Shown here in pieces: positions 1 to 11,238 of a stretch of 64,000 nucleotides of DNA. This DNA comes from Lota lota. Taxonomy: Eukaryota > Chordata > Actinopteri > Gadiformes > Lotidae. The notes beneath the pieces were generated by a model, which ran no database searches, was not told the DNA's origin, and saw only the letters and a list, made by a program, of their open reading frames with translations. The first letter of the stretch is position 1. Each line of letters begins with the position of its first letter. The DNA is taken from positions 264,001 through 328,000 of the forward strand of contig JACYXH010000409.1 of NCBI GenBank assembly GCA_026745465.1. Reading direction: 5' to 3'. The position numbers were made by a program, and so were the translations under genes.

Positions 1-380
1 CAAAACGCCAGGAGCAGTTTAACCAACAAACGAAACATCATATACAACCACTGAACGATAATTGTGACAATAAAAGGCACCTTTCTCGCTAGAAAGGGTA
101 TCAAAATGCATTTTAATGCCAAAACAATCTTAATATTGAAATTTTCACTGAGAATATAATTAATGTTATGGGAGAAATTGTATAAAAACATCTAAAAATA
201 TAAATAATCATTGTCTTGCCCACACGCTATGTGAATCAAATAAGTGTGGAGAAAACATAGTCGACAAAAACTACAAGAGACACCAACATATGACTCAGTT
301 ATAATCATTGGCTGCCCCTGAGAATGAACTCAGTATCCCAGTATAAGCCGGTTCATTAACCATTCATTTATTTATTTATA
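1..380. other. Noncoding intergenic DNA
   Basis: AT-rich sequence without an open frame of note, splice-flanked exon or recognisable repeat. Nothing supportable is seen here apart from its lying just before the SINE. Confidence 0.5.
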
Positions 381-540
381 GGGCGGTACAGTGGCTCGCC
401 AGGTAGAGCGTGTCCCATTAAGGCTCAGTCCTTACGGCAACGACCCAAGTCCGATTCCTGCCCGTGGTACCTTTGCCGCATGTTGTCCTCCCTTACGTTC
501 CTGGCTTAATCTCACTGTATTTTGCATTAAAACAATGTGA
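381..540 (+). mobile_element. tRNA-derived SINE
   Basis: The 5' part looks like a tRNA gene with a pol III internal promoter. A box-A-like stretch (TGGCTCGCCAGGTAGAGC, near 391-408) is followed by a box-B-like stretch (AGTCCGATTCC, near 448-458). A tRNA-unrelated body starting CCTTTGCCGCATGTTGTCC follows, which resembles the body of common fish SINEs. A bona fide tRNA is unlikely because the acceptor arms do not pair cleanly and there is a long tail. The 3' boundary is approximate. Confidence 0.6.
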
Positions 541-1920
541 TTTCTCTGTCTGGCTCAATTCATCTGAGCGAGAAGAGACTAGAGGGCTTCATGGCTTTCT
601 GTAGGGCTAGAAGCCCTCGTATATATCATTGAGGCCCTCTTTCATATAAAAGAGACCCCAAGTGTCCTCAACACATCTCAGTTGTCTACACAACGCAAAG
701 ACATTGATTCAAACAACTTGCAAGCTGCGTCCTTACGACTCACCAAGGCAACGAAAGTTGCATTAAATAACATACTAAACATATACATTCACTGACTGAC
801 GATTATGAATTCAAATGCACACTTATCACTAGCTTGTTATCAAAACACATTTTAATGGTTAAACTCTTAAAATGTCACACTTTCCACTGAGAATAATACA
901 AAAGTCATCCACTTTGATTTTGGCAAGACAGACCCTTGACATACTTGACGTATTGTTGTTTCTTCAAACAGTCGATAGTGGGCTAAAACGATCATATGGG
1001 TCATTTTGGAAGACATATACAAACGACCTATTCTGCGTTTAGGTTGGAGGACAGTCTGTTGGTAGAGCGTGGTTACCTTTCAACAGCGTTGAATTTGCCT
1101 GAGGTCAGTAAAGACTCGGCTTTGGATGAGGTAACTTAATGCGGGTTGTTGTACGCTCTGGCATGGTTGATCTGAGAGAACACCTTAATTCTGTTGGTGG
1201 AGAAGCTGCATTTATGGGTACTAGCAGCCTATCTGTGAATGCTGGAGCTAAACATGTGAGTGAAAGAGCTGCCAAGAGGGTAAACCACTGCACATCATGC
1301 GACGTCTAGGCTTGACAATTGGTACTACCGAAGAGAAATAATTCTTCCATAGATGGGGAGGAGAGTACGAGCCCCCAGTTACTTCCAATGGGAACATGTG
1401 AGCCACCAGTAGAACTAAACAAGGCGGGGCTAGAGTTAGAACTACTGATTCAGGAAAAACCTGCGTGAAAGAAAAAATAAAAATAAATCCAGGGTTGAAA
1501 GTTCAGGAATGGAGGGGGTCGAGATTCGATGGGCCCCCTTTATAACTGATAAGCAAAAAGAGGGGTTTAAGAAAGTGCCTACAAACAAGTTTGTACGATA
1601 TACTCATGTCATTATATTATCAATATCCCCTATGCTGTTACTCTGTATACCAACATGTTACTTCATTTTTATACCATATAACCTCATACCAAAGAAATGA
1701 GAAATTATCTTTGTATGCATATCTAATTGACTTTCCAAAAACGTTGTAATCTCATCTTCTTATTTTTACATGAATGAATTCAGCCCAAAAAAAAAAAGTT
1801 TTTGTATTGTTTAAATGTACGTATTCAGTTTGAAGCTATAACAAAATATGACATCATTGCAGGGTGCACCTGCTGTATGGGGGATTTCCAACTTCGCGTA
1901 ACTCGTAGCAAGTGGGGTTC
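541..1920. other. Noncoding intergenic DNA with a weak TATA-like site
   Basis: Only short chance frames are present. A TATAAAAG at 645-652 follows a small foldback (GGGCTAGAAGCCC, near 604-616) and could be a core promoter, but no exon with a splice site or long frame is seen after it. The rest is unremarkable AT-rich DNA up to the hAT target site. Confidence 0.3.
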
Positions 1921-1928
1921 ATGTAGAG
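1921..1928. repeat. Left target-site duplication of the hAT element
   Basis: ATGTAGAG, identical to 5916-5923 and directly abutting the CAGCGGT terminus. Confidence 0.7.
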
Positions 1929-2567
1929 CAGCGGTATTCAACTAAAATTTAAAGAGGTCCAGTTAGAGAAATATTCTTGAAGCAAAGGTCCAGAAGATCA
2001 TAATGTCTAACTATTTAGTCTGATGTATTTAAGTAGCTTAGTAGTTGTATCAACATCTGCATGTAATCAATACCTGACTGTCAAATTAAATGAATTCAGT
2101 GCAACTCAAAAACGTTTTGACAATATTTATTGTCACGTAACATAGAACTAACACACAGTATATGTATGACTGCAGATATAAACTAAAATTGTAAAATAAG
2201 AGAAAATAAATAAAAGGTGAACATTTTGCATGTTCAAATAAAGTGCTTAGCTTCAGAAAAAATAATAATAAAAAGGAACCAAAAGCTTGGATTTCCCTTC
2301 ACATTGTGACGAAGCGATCGTCGCTGGTTGTATCGATGGTACAGCGCTACGGACTAAGCGCCACGGCATGGAAGCCGACAGACTATTTTAAACATCACAT
2401 GGACATTTGCGCATGCTATATATTGTTTCTGTATTCCCTGTCCTGTCCCTGTTTCTGTTTCTGTTTCAACCACTAGCAGTAATCAGAAAATGTAATAACT
2501 GCAGTCATCATACTCACCACAGTTCTCCAGCATTGAGGGCAAGTCCGCATTACATTTCCGCTATTTA

Positions 2568-3090
2568 TGTCACGGGATCGCGCTGGGTTAGGCCATCACG
2601 GTAAATGGAGAGGGGTGTTTTAAGGTGTTCTTAAAATACCTATTATTTGTGTGTAAAATATATGGATGAAGTTGTGCTGTGTTTGTATTATGTTAGGGGA
2701 GGATAATACACATTTGTTTTGTGTTATGGCTGGTTAAGCTTGGTATGTGGGTTTAATTGATTTATAGCTACTTGGTTTGGCTTAGAGGTGGAGCTAACCA
2801 AATGGTACTGCTATTTAAGCCTGGATGGCTTCATTGGTGCGGGGGGAACGGTTGGTGATGGTCATCCTTGACATCTAGTCCTAGTCCTAGTCCTAGTCCT
2901 AGTCCTAGTCCTAGTCCTAGTCCTAGTCCTAGTCCTAGTCCTAGTCCTAGTCCTAGTCCTAGTCCTAGTCCTAGTCCTAGTCCTAGTCCTAGTCCGTCAC
3001 TGCTGTAGTTTAAGTAAATAAATACTTAAATGCAACTTCAACATTTGGCTTGAACCTCAATTGGATCAAAGACACATTACCCGTACGACA
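2568..3090 (+). mobile_element. Possible solo LTR nested in the hAT element
   Basis: The segment starts TGTCACGGGA and ends CGTACGACA, giving the TGTC..GACA inverted ends typical of LTRs. It contains a TATTTAAG promoter-like site near 2811 and an AATAAATA poly(A)-like site near 3018. It lies between the hAT 3' end and the transposase, where extra DNA is otherwise unexplained. No flanking target duplication is evident, so the call is tentative. Confidence 0.25.
2875..2994 (+). repeat. (CTAGTC)20 hexamer tandem array
   Basis: Exactly 120 bp made of 20 perfect copies of CTAGTC with no interruption, then CGTCACTG. The perfection implies a recent expansion inside an old transposon. Confidence 0.95.
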
Positions 3091-3421
3091 CATCTTGACT
3101 AAACAGTCTCAACCAATTGTACAGATAATAAATCTCAACACATCTTAACAATTGAACAGTTGTATCACTTATATCCCACTCACCCACTTTTTTTGCTTAG
3201 TGAGAGAATTGAGCTCTAGCTTGTCCTGCCAGGATTTTAAATCTGGGCTTCAATGGGATCAGGCCCATTGTCATACACATGTGGAGGTGCTCATTGGTGA
3301 GCCTGGAACAATATTTAGTTTTGATGATGTTCATTGTGGAGAAAGCTGCCTCGCAGTTGTATGTGCTGCCAAACATGGTCAAGATGTACAGGGCTACTTT
3401 CCTCAGACCTGGGTGTAGGAG

Positions 3422-3811
3422 CCAATTCCCTTTGTTTTTATTTAGTTGTAATTTTTTGTATTGTGTGTGTCTGTCAAGTTCAATTGCTGTTTGTGCTGTG
3501 TGCTCCCCCTACAGGGCAAGTTGTCCTTAAAAGGAAAGGACCGGAGGCCTAGAGGGGGTTTGGCTGGAAAAGCACTCTGTCTTGATACCTTGCTAGTCTT
3601 GCCGTTTTTTGTTTTCCCTTTGTATAACACTAATCCCTACTTTTGTTATTTGGATAAGTCAGTTAAAGATTAAATCGTTAATAAAGGAAGATATTTTATT
3701 AAAATTTTATCTGGACATTAATTTTTTTGCAAGACAACAAGCGTCTACTATTGCACATACCCAGCCATCCCAAGAATGAGCGACACAAAAGGACAATGGA
3801 CGTCGTAGTCA
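3422..3811. other. Insertion splitting the transposase C-terminal region
   Basis: Transposase homology stops near 3812 and resumes near 3421, where the protein should be continuous. The intervening DNA has no transposase similarity. It has a T-rich stretch, a GTATAACACTAATCCCTAC segment and an AATAAAGG near 3679 that could be a retroelement end. I cannot identify its family. Confidence 0.45.
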
Positions 3812-4069
3812 CTACACTGGGAAAGCTGTCTCAGAGACCATTTGGAGCCAGAAAGTGGAATGGTCAGTTCTTACAAACGGCTCTTTCAGGGCCACATCTG
3901 CTTGGAGATCAACCAATTGCAACTGGGGAGGCCCAGCATTTACCCATTTAAAGTTCTGTGTGACTTCCTTTGAGAGCCCCCTGACATCTGTGATGAGAAA
4001 TGGGTTCTGAATGAACATGGTGAGGTGCTGTCCAAAGCTGAAGCTGTCAAAACGGTTGCTGAAGTTTAC

Positions 4070-4201
4070 GATCAGCTTATCAATAAAGTCAACAAAAGAA
4101 GACACATCTCTGTCCCTGAATCTGTTCCTGCACTGATCAGCTTATCAATAAAGTCAACAAAAGAAGACACATCTCTCTGTCCCTGAATCTGTTCCTGCAC
4201 T
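4070..4201. repeat. 65/67-bp tandem duplication in the transposase
   Basis: Copy 1 is 4070-4134 and copy 2 is 4135-4201, both starting GATCAGCTTATCAATAAAGT and ending GTTCCTGCACT. They differ only by an extra TC in copy 2. The duplication disrupts the transposase frame. Confidence 0.9.
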
Positions 4202-5915
4202 GAAGGGAAGTGTGCACAGTCTCCCTGCAGGTCTTCCTTGAACACCTCAAGTTTCCTCTGAAAGGGGCAGACAGCTGTCATCAGTTCACAAATTGAATTG
4301 TCCTTGCCCTGTCGCCTCAAATTCCATTCATTCAGATGTGAAGTGATATCAACCAAAAAGGCCACATTATCCATCTGTTTCTCATTTTCTAAAAATAACT
4401 GTGTTGCCTTCTGACTTCTAAGCTCTGCCAAGAAAGCTGCTACTTCCCTCCTGATGGACCAAAAGCGCTCTAACACCCTGCCTTTACTGAGCCATCTCAC
4501 ATTGTTGTGCAGCAAAAGATCATCAGCATTGGCATCAACGTTTTTGAGGAATTCCCTAAGCATGCGATGCTGGTAGGAAGAGGATGCCCTGAGAAAATAG
4601 ATAATTTTCATCATTGTATTCATCACATCAGCATGCTCATCTGAAAGGGAGGCCCAGAGGACAGAATGATGAATGATGCAATGGTAAGCTATGAGCTCAG
4701 GATTGTCCTCTTTCAGTCTTGCTACAGCTCATTTCTCTCTCCCTATCATAGCAGGGGCTCCATCTGTGGTTATTGAAACCACTTGTTTTGGCTCTATTCC
4801 TCTCTTTGTTAACATCTCCTTAATGGCCAGGTAGATGTCTTCTCTTGTACTGGTCTGAAGGGGAGTGACACCTAACAGGTCTTCACAGAACGCTTTCTGG
4901 TCTATGTTGAAAAACCTGACATACACTAACAGCTGAGCATTGTCACATATGTCAGTGGACTCATCCACAGCTAAGCCTACACATGGTGCCTTATGCATGG
5001 CTTCATCTAGCTGGGTTAGCACATCCTGAGTTAGCATTTCAATTTTTTTTTGTGGCAGATGATGCAGACATAGGTATTTGCTTTATTTTATCACAAAGCT
5101 CTTGTTTTTGTTTTCCCTCAAGTAGTGGTTCAGTTACTGCACTCATGCATTCTTTGACAACCCCTCCATCAGTAAATGGCTTTTTGTGTTGACCCAAAAT
5201 CCAAGCAACTCTGAGGGAACACTCATGACCACATTGTTGGGCAGTGAATGTGTGGCTCAGGAGCCTGGTGGACTGGTCATATTGGGCTCTGAGATTACAT
5301 AATTTCTTTGATCTCACTTCAGTTTTGAGTGGGTATGCTTGTTCAAAACCTTTGTTTTGTCTCATAATGGCGTTTCACGGTTTCTGAACATATGAGACAC
5401 ACTGGTTTAGTGCTCCCAGTGGGAAGTATGAACAGAAATTAGTCTGTCCATTCCGGATTAAATGCTCTATTTTCACTGTCCACTTTTCTTTTTTTGGAGA
5501 GCGCAATTTGTTCCTCATCTTTCTCTCGTCACTCGTCTGTATCTCTTCCTTTCTCCGTCTCACTCATCTGTATCTCTCCCTTTGTTTTCTCTACCTGTAT
5601 AACTATCTTTCTTTTTCTTTCTGACGTTTCATGTGTAACTTGCCTCTCTCATCTGTCTTCAGAGTCGCAATGCTTTCTGCCTAGAATGCACAGAGTAGTA
5701 TCACGTGGGATGGCTTAACTCGCATGCAATTGGTCTGTACTTTTCCTTATCCCCTAAATCACTACCGTAAAGACTACAGAAGCTGCGCCGGTTAAAATAT
5801 AAGCGCCCCGTCAGGTTTTAAATCACAACCTTCTGTTTTGGCTGTAGGTCCGGGTCCGTATGGGACAGCTTCTGGGTCCGGACCCGGACTGCGGTCCGCC
5901 TGTTAGTGACCTATG

Positions 5916-5923
5916 ATGTAGAG
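5916..5923. repeat. Right target-site duplication of the hAT element
   Basis: ATGTAGAG, identical to 1921-1928 and directly abutting the other terminus. Confidence 0.7.
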
Positions 5924-6550
5924 TATCGACTTTAACTAGTCTAACTAAAAAACTTGCTGACTGTTGCATAAACCAGGCAATAACAACTGGGCAATAAAAC
6001 TGAAAACACACCTACTAGATCTCCCCTATGGGGATACAATAGAGTATAGGGAGGTGAATAAAAAAGGGTGAATATACGGAGGTGAAATGTAGGGGGGAGA
6101 ATCAAGGAAGATCAAGAACGAGGACGGAGAACAAAGGACAAAAGTTACCATCTCCCTTCAGCAGAAGATGACCATCTGATTTGTTTGTTTTTAAAAGAGT
6201 TACGTTAGTGTAAGTAGGCTATATAACAGCTTTTACACACAAGGGCAACACAACATCATAACCGATAATTTACCAAGCCTAGTATTACATTTTTTATATC
6301 ATGTACCCTGTTTGGTAGTACAAACAGGGAAGAGGCAAGTGGAGGAATGGCACGTGGATGAGTGGCAGGTGGAGGGAGTGAGGTGTGGTCTTAAATAGAA
6401 TAATATAATGAATTTGTGAAAGTTAGTTTCTTTTATCAAGCATTTTGCACAGACAGAAGATATCAAAATTAACATAACTGATCACCTACCAAGTCCAGTA
6501 TTACTTTGTTTGAAATATCATATACATTCATATACATGCAACGTCCTAGT
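5924..6550. other. Noncoding intergenic DNA
   Basis: AT-rich DNA with no supportable exon, RNA gene or repeat. It lies between the hAT element and the first U block. Confidence 0.5.
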
Positions 6551-7690
6551 CAGGTGCCATAAAGGCACACCACCCACACATAGTTTTACATGCTATTTTA
6601 ATGATCTGACGCCATGACGTGCGCATTCTTCGTTCAGTGCACCCTGGAAAAACAAGTTTTCACAGCATGCAATTTAAATCTATAGACTTTTGAAATCCAG
6701 CCATTGACAAGTTGCCAACCTGCATTCTTCCACCACAGAATGTGGAGGCGCGCCTATGTGGTGTGTTGCATTCTGATGGATTCCACTAATTATTCATAAC
6801 CCCCCCTGTTGCTGGTTTATAAGACAGATTGGCCAGTGCGCTAAACAGTTTGAGTTGTGGTTACGGATTTTCCTTCACATTCATGATATAGACCAATTTA
6901 AAGAAATTCTTTGCCGAAGTGTTGGACCAAGTGAGTGTGAAAACGTGAGTCCAAACTTATTGGAACGTTAACAAGGTCTGTATTTAATATTTACATTATT
7001 GAAAATTATATTAATTTAAATATCTAGGACAGCTTATTTTCAATTGGCTAACTATTTTAAACATAGGTCTACAAGCGTCCATAGCCTATTCCATGCCAAT
7101 TCGGTGGGATGATGTTGTAATTCGTTTTTGTTAAAAAAAAAACTATTCAGGAGCTAAATTATTAATGTCATCTATCTATCTCAATCTTCTCGTTTTTATC
7201 ATTATGCATGTGTTGTAGACGTTGCAGGCTACTTTAATCAAGGTATTTAATGGTAATTAGATGCATTGTGCTCTAACTTTAAAATGAACAACTTTATGTT
7301 ACTACTTAGAGCAATTGCTGCAACCGGATCATCACCTTTGCTAAACAGGTCTGATCTTATATTATTTAATTTGTTCATTTTACATTTCTCCTTTTTATAT
7401 TATCTTTAAATGATCGCCCCTTTAATGTGATTTCTTTCTTCGGAAAGCGCTAGGAATGGCCTTGTGTTTGAAGGGTGTTGTATAAATAAACCCGCCTTGC
7501 CTTCACGTCGGACTGGCAGAACTATAAATAGGGCATGCGAGCACTGGGTAGGGGACGCAAGGAGAAGCCGCACCCGCGGCGACTGGTCGACGATGAAGTG
7601 TAATTCAGCCTTTATCAGCCCTCCCTTGATTTGCTAACGGAAATGATTGTTTTAAAGTACGTTTGAAAGTTAGACCTAAAAATGTTTTCT
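6551..7690 (+). repeat. Block U, copy 1 (duplicated, TATA-bearing)
   Basis: This is the first of three diverged copies of one block; the others are at about 34720-36290 and 38320-39660. Shared landmarks are GGCATAAAGGCACACC-like starts, a CATGACGTG (CRE-like) motif, a TTTATAA(G/A)AC site near 6819, the sequence GATTTTCCTTCACATTCA, a GT-type donor after AACAAG near 6976, and a strong TATAAATA at 7523-7530 followed by GGGCATGCGAGCACTGGG. The donor-like junction and the two TATA sites suggest a promoter with a noncoding first exon. A non-autonomous repeat is the alternative. Confidence 0.5.
7523..7530 (+). promoter_or_regulatory. TATA box in U block copy 1
   Basis: A perfect TATAAATA in the context CAGAAC-TATAAATA-GGGCATGCG. 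The same box and context occur at 36144-36151 and 39499-39506. About 60 bp downstream is an ATG opening only a 14-codon frame that is not kept in copy 2, so the transcript, if any, is probably not coding there. Confidence 0.45.
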
Positions 7691-10400
7691 TTGATGGTTG
7701 GCCAAAATAAATTCCCTTCTGGGTGAATCTCTTATTTTCCTCTGGCGAGGTCCTCCTTAGTTTTGTTTGTTGCCCTTTCTTTTCATGTCTCATGCCTCAT
7801 GTTTGTGATCCACTTGCGTCCTAGATTGAGATCTCTGTATTCCCGTCACTGATGGTTGTTGACCACTGCTTTGGAGCCTATTTGTAAGAAAAGCAAGGCA
7901 TTTATATTTATAGCTGGGGAATAATTACACTGAATGCGAATCTCACTATGCCGTCTTCAGCTGCGGTGCTTTCTGTTGCGTGGGCTATAGGTATCCTTTA
8001 GCGGTTATCAGCAGCAAAGCATCGCCTCCCTACTATGGCAATAGTGGTATTATCACAGTGGCATTTGCCATTTGTCTGATGGAGATAGGAAAGCACGAAC
8101 GCTCTCTTTACACGTTTAACTTATACGTTTCACGCTATCAATCGATCAAACAAGGCATACAATAACACAGAACACTGCTTCACTACCAGGCCACTTCATG
8201 TCAGAATAGCGGTGCTCTGTGGGCGATCAGCCCGTGCTCCTACCCCGGCAGTCTGCGCTGATATTAGAGGAGGGGCAACAAGTGCAGCAACTTGCTGGAC
8301 TTCGGGCGTCATATGCCATCAAAGAGGCGAAATGTGAAATGCGTAATCATCATACCAGCGAATTGTTGTTATGCTTGATATAAAGAAATGGTCTATAATA
8401 CACGGAAACTACATTAAACTAAGATAATACAATGGTTATTCTATTTTTTTTTGTCTCCTGTCAGTCTGCTCCGCCTCCAAGTGGGCCGCGGTGACGTCAG
8501 CCCTGATTTCTGTTCGGAGCGAGAAGCGCCTATCCAATTGCGTTCTGAGACCTTTTGGTTCGCGGCCGTTGGTGACGCCTTTGGAGTTTCGAAAATGAAC
8601 GGAAAGGTTCCAGACCGGAGAGGTCTGGCGATGCCAGGCTAGGAATATAGACCTATAGAAATACAATTAACTGTGCGTTCTTGTGTATGGGCCACATCGC
8701 CACATAATTACCCAATTAAACAGGGTAATGAGGGTTTATTAGAAGAAAACCGCGGTGATGTTTGACGATATTCTCTTGCAAAACAAAATAGCTCGTTGAA
8801 ATAGTACAGATTTCTTTCAGATTAGTCTTGGTCTAAAGACTAAATACTAAGACTAAAATAAATCGGCTGTCAATGAGCTCGATTAGGATGCAAAAAACGG
8901 TGAAAATTGAACGTCAAACTTATCCTCACGGATATCTTTGTGTGTGTCTCCGTCCGTCTGAAACAACCCAAATATACGGTAGGCTATTATATAAAATATG
9001 AATTAAAAGTGTGTGTGTTGTGTCATCGACTCAAGAAAAGCGTGTCATCAGTTAAAGAAATACCTTCAAGCGGGAAGACCGGTTAAAATATCTAACTATA
9101 CTGGCCCGGTACGTGCCGAGCCAGTATAGTATAAAATAAAAATAAAAACGTAATATGAGATTTCTTATGACACTCCGTTTTGAGTGGGCCTCGGAAAAAC
9201 CTCAGTTTGGCGATGTAGCCCTACCACTTACCATCGAACATTGTACCAAAATATAATATATAAAAACGGGATAAAATATAACTTGAGGTGTGCAATCAAT
9301 GTAAAAAAAACACACACAAACAAGAACCAGTGATATAACGGAAGAACAAATATTGCACATTACAAACAGGCATTAACAATCATATTTTATCAATAATTTA
9401 TCCAGAGGCCCAAAAAACTCCCGGTTTTGGTCTCACTCTCCTCTTAACGCTGCTGCTCCTTTGCACTTTCTTGTGCCAGGAAATCCATCAGTGGATGGTT
9501 CATCTTTATTTTTTCCTAGGGGTTGGGGGCCTTAGGGCTGCCAATGCAGAATAGGGGCCTGCGGTGAAAGGGGATGGGCTCTGGTGGCAGCGGCCTCAAC
9601 GATCTCCTGAAAGAAAACATAACAAATGAGAAGGAATTGTATGCCAGAACTGGGTGATAAGGCCACATGTTATGTACAATATATAATAACTATGTTCACA
9701 ATATGAAAGAAGACACTGGTTTGCTGATAACTATTGCAATTTTTGTTAAATGTGATTGTAGCTCATTTTCAAACCTTACCGTTGTTGTGGGATCTTCGCT
9801 GAACGATGCCACTACCACCGGAAGAGTCCCTGGAAATATGCAACGTATAGATATCATTGTAACATTGTTCAGATTCCAAACGTACACGTTTCACGTATAA
9901 GCATCTACATGCCATCAAAGGAGGGAAATGGGACATGGAAATATGTCCAGTACCTTTTATGCACCATCATCAATGTTGTAAAGTTCGCTAGCTAGAGCCA
10001 TGCATACTAGCAATTTTGTTGTTATGCTTGTCATACAGAAAATGTGTACAATACGTTGAAACGACATTAGGATAGTGCAATGGTTATCATAATTCTTTAA
10101 TGTTTATTAACGAAGAAAATACTTACAATTGTGGTTTTCAATCCTGTCGCATCTTTGGCCGCCATCTTACCTAGGGTTTCTCTTCATTTTCTTGCAAGCC
10201 ATTGAGGGAGAATTCTCATTACACTCGTTTTTGAGTCTGCCTCTCAATAATCTTACTTCCCCTTAGCCCTATCCCTCAATGAAACGACTATTGGGACAGC
10301 CCTTCCCCTACGCGTGAACGCGCAAAATTGAGAGGTAGGGTTAGGGGGTAGGGTTAAGGGGTGAATTGGGATGTAAAATGTTGAATTGTTAATTATAATT
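7691..10400. other. Noncoding intergenic DNA with a GC-rich CRE-bearing patch
   Basis: No exon can be supported. At about 8455-8640 a GC-rich patch contains a perfect CRE (TGACGTCA, 8492-8499) and ends in a foldback (CCAGACCGG..GGTCTGGCGATGCCAGG) typical of transposon termini, so it may be a promoter fragment or a short DNA element. At 10240-10370 there is a GGTAGGGTTAGGGGG-type G-rich stretch. The rest is AT-rich and featureless. Confidence 0.35.
9095..9130. repeat. 36-bp palindrome
   Basis: Arms ACTATACTGGC (9095-9105) and GCCAGTATAGT (9120-9130) are perfect complements around a 14-nt centre that itself contains CGG..CCG. It could be the core of a small foldback element or a binding site. 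Confidence 0.6.
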
Positions 10401-10409
10401 TGGCGTAGG

Positions 10410-11204
10410 CCTACCCCCAACTCCACAGTAGGCCTATACCACAGTTTGGGAAAACCTGTAGAGCAAAAGGATGCTTTTAATAATAGTGAAAAAGTAAAAA
10501 ACCAAGATGGCGGCATTTACTGTGCTTGACATCTTTTGAAATTGAGCATTTGTTAAGAATCTCAGAGCTCATAGATGTATTTATAACTTGGATAGCACTT
10601 AAGAATAACTACGTAAAGTAGAAGAAAATAGTGGATTATTATTGAATTAATAATTTATAAAGCATTGTTCAAACATGCATACTCATAACAAATTCATAAT
10701 CAGTTAGACATTATTAATATGATTAAGAGCCAGTGGTTTCAGATAATTTATAAAGGTAATGAATCAAAATCCTTTTACAGTTTGTTGAAAATGCGTTATA
10801 AATACTTAATAATGCAGCTCATTCTAAAGTGAGGACCATCTTTGACTTACTGAGCATTGAGAAAGGAAAGGCTGGTTGATCAATTAAGGTAGATTGGCAG
10901 CATAGGTAAAACGTTCGTGTGAGCTAATCTTAAGTGAGGATAGATACAAAAAACGTCACTTATTCTTTCTAACTACCTGAAAACATTATTAACAAATGTA
11001 ATTGTTTCTCAATTATTGTAAGTCGATTTAAGCTTTATAAATGATCTTATAACTGATTAGGAATGGCCTACTAATTAGTTGTTATGTAGGAGCAATGATT
11101 TATAAATGAAGGATTCACTACTTCTTTATAATGCTTCAAGGTTGCAATTATTCTAAAGTACTACCAAAACTTGTGATTTTTCCAAAAGCTCAATTCGACT
11201 GCCA
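10410..11204 (+). promoter_or_regulatory. 5' flank of gene A, duplicated upstream of gene C
   Basis: This stretch is closely similar to 40780-41687 upstream of gene C. Examples are GAAAACCTGTAGAG and GGATGCTTTTAATAATAGTG near 10450-10485, and GTTATGTAGGAGCAATGATT just before the TATA box. Gene B lacks this flank. Conservation of noncoding DNA between two paralogs suggests shared regulation, or simply a recent common duplication. Confidence 0.55.
11101..11107 (+). promoter_or_regulatory. TATA box of gene A
   Basis: TATAAAT, 104 bp upstream of the start codon. Gene C has TATAAAA exactly 104 bp upstream of its own start codon. A TSS about 30 bp downstream would leave a 5' UTR of about 75 nt. 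Confidence 0.5.
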
Positions 11205-11238
11205 ATGAATATGGAGGCTGTTGGATTCATCTTTATTG
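11205..11238 (+). other. Gene A exon 1, signal-peptide start
   Basis: ATG to the donor G|GTAAGT encodes MNMEAVGFIFI plus one base. The paralogs have MNMDKFGFIFI (gene B) and MSMEGVGLIFI (gene C) with the same 34-nt coding length and the same donor. The acceptor at 11416/11417 follows a long pyrimidine tract and supplies TC, giving a Val codon across the junction and extending the hydrophobic core. Confidence 0.75.

Larger units (their letters stand above)
3197..5563 (-). pseudogene. hAT transposase (ZBED5/SCAND3-like) pseudogene
   Basis: Five minus-strand fragments in order make up one hAT transposase. 5563-5375 is a decayed N-terminal zinc-finger-like segment (a Cys pair is still visible near its end). 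5365-5039 is the linker. 5037-4729 holds the catalytic-core block with DESTDICDNAQLLVYVRF and the TTDGAPAMIGR motif. 4626-3812 is the middle and insertion domain with NNVRWLSKGRVLERF. 3382-3197 is the C-terminal hAT dimerisation block (EAAFSTMNIIKTK). Breaks: a frameshift in a T-run at about 5043-5051, an in-frame stop near 4729, a 65/67-bp tandem duplication at 4070-4201 and roughly 390 bp of foreign DNA at about 3422-3811. By family knowledge these proteins cut and paste DNA in the nucleus; this copy cannot. Confidence 0.8.
1929..5915 (-). mobile_element. hAT (Charlie/ZBED-like) DNA transposon, degraded
   Basis: The element is bracketed by an exact 8-bp direct repeat, ATGTAGAG, at 1921-1928 and 5916-5923, the duplication length hAT transposases make. 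The left end begins CAGCGGTATTCAAC, matching the hAT terminal pattern CAGNGGTNNNCAA. The right end read on the minus strand begins CATAGGTCACTAAC, an eroded partner (8 of 14 positions match). Both ends carry sub-terminal GGTCC/GGACC motifs. The transposase remnant lies inside on the minus strand. The element also holds a hexamer array, a possible solo LTR, an insertion and a short tandem duplication, so it is old and inactive. Confidence 0.75.

Noticed and set aside
381-460. Functional tRNA gene
   Set aside because: Only the internal promoter boxes are tRNA-like; the arms do not fold into a clean cloverleaf and a SINE body follows.
1509-1700. 63-codon plus-strand frame with a hydrophobic end
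   Set aside because: No homolog recognised, no splice or promoter context; length is within chance expectation for AT-rich DNA.
2300-2390. Possible second tRNA-like SINE (TGGCGCTTAGTCCGTAGCGC on the minus strand)
   Set aside because: Box A is only partial and no convincing box B or tail is seen.
7593-7637. Short frame MKCNSAFISPPLIC after the TATA box of block U
   Set aside because: Only 14 codons, and a 10-bp deletion in copy 2 changes it, so there is no sign of selection on the peptide.
10330-10370. Interstitial telomere repeat (TAGGGTTAGGGG-like)
   Set aside because: Only two or three degenerate units; better explained as part of a common G-rich fish repeat.
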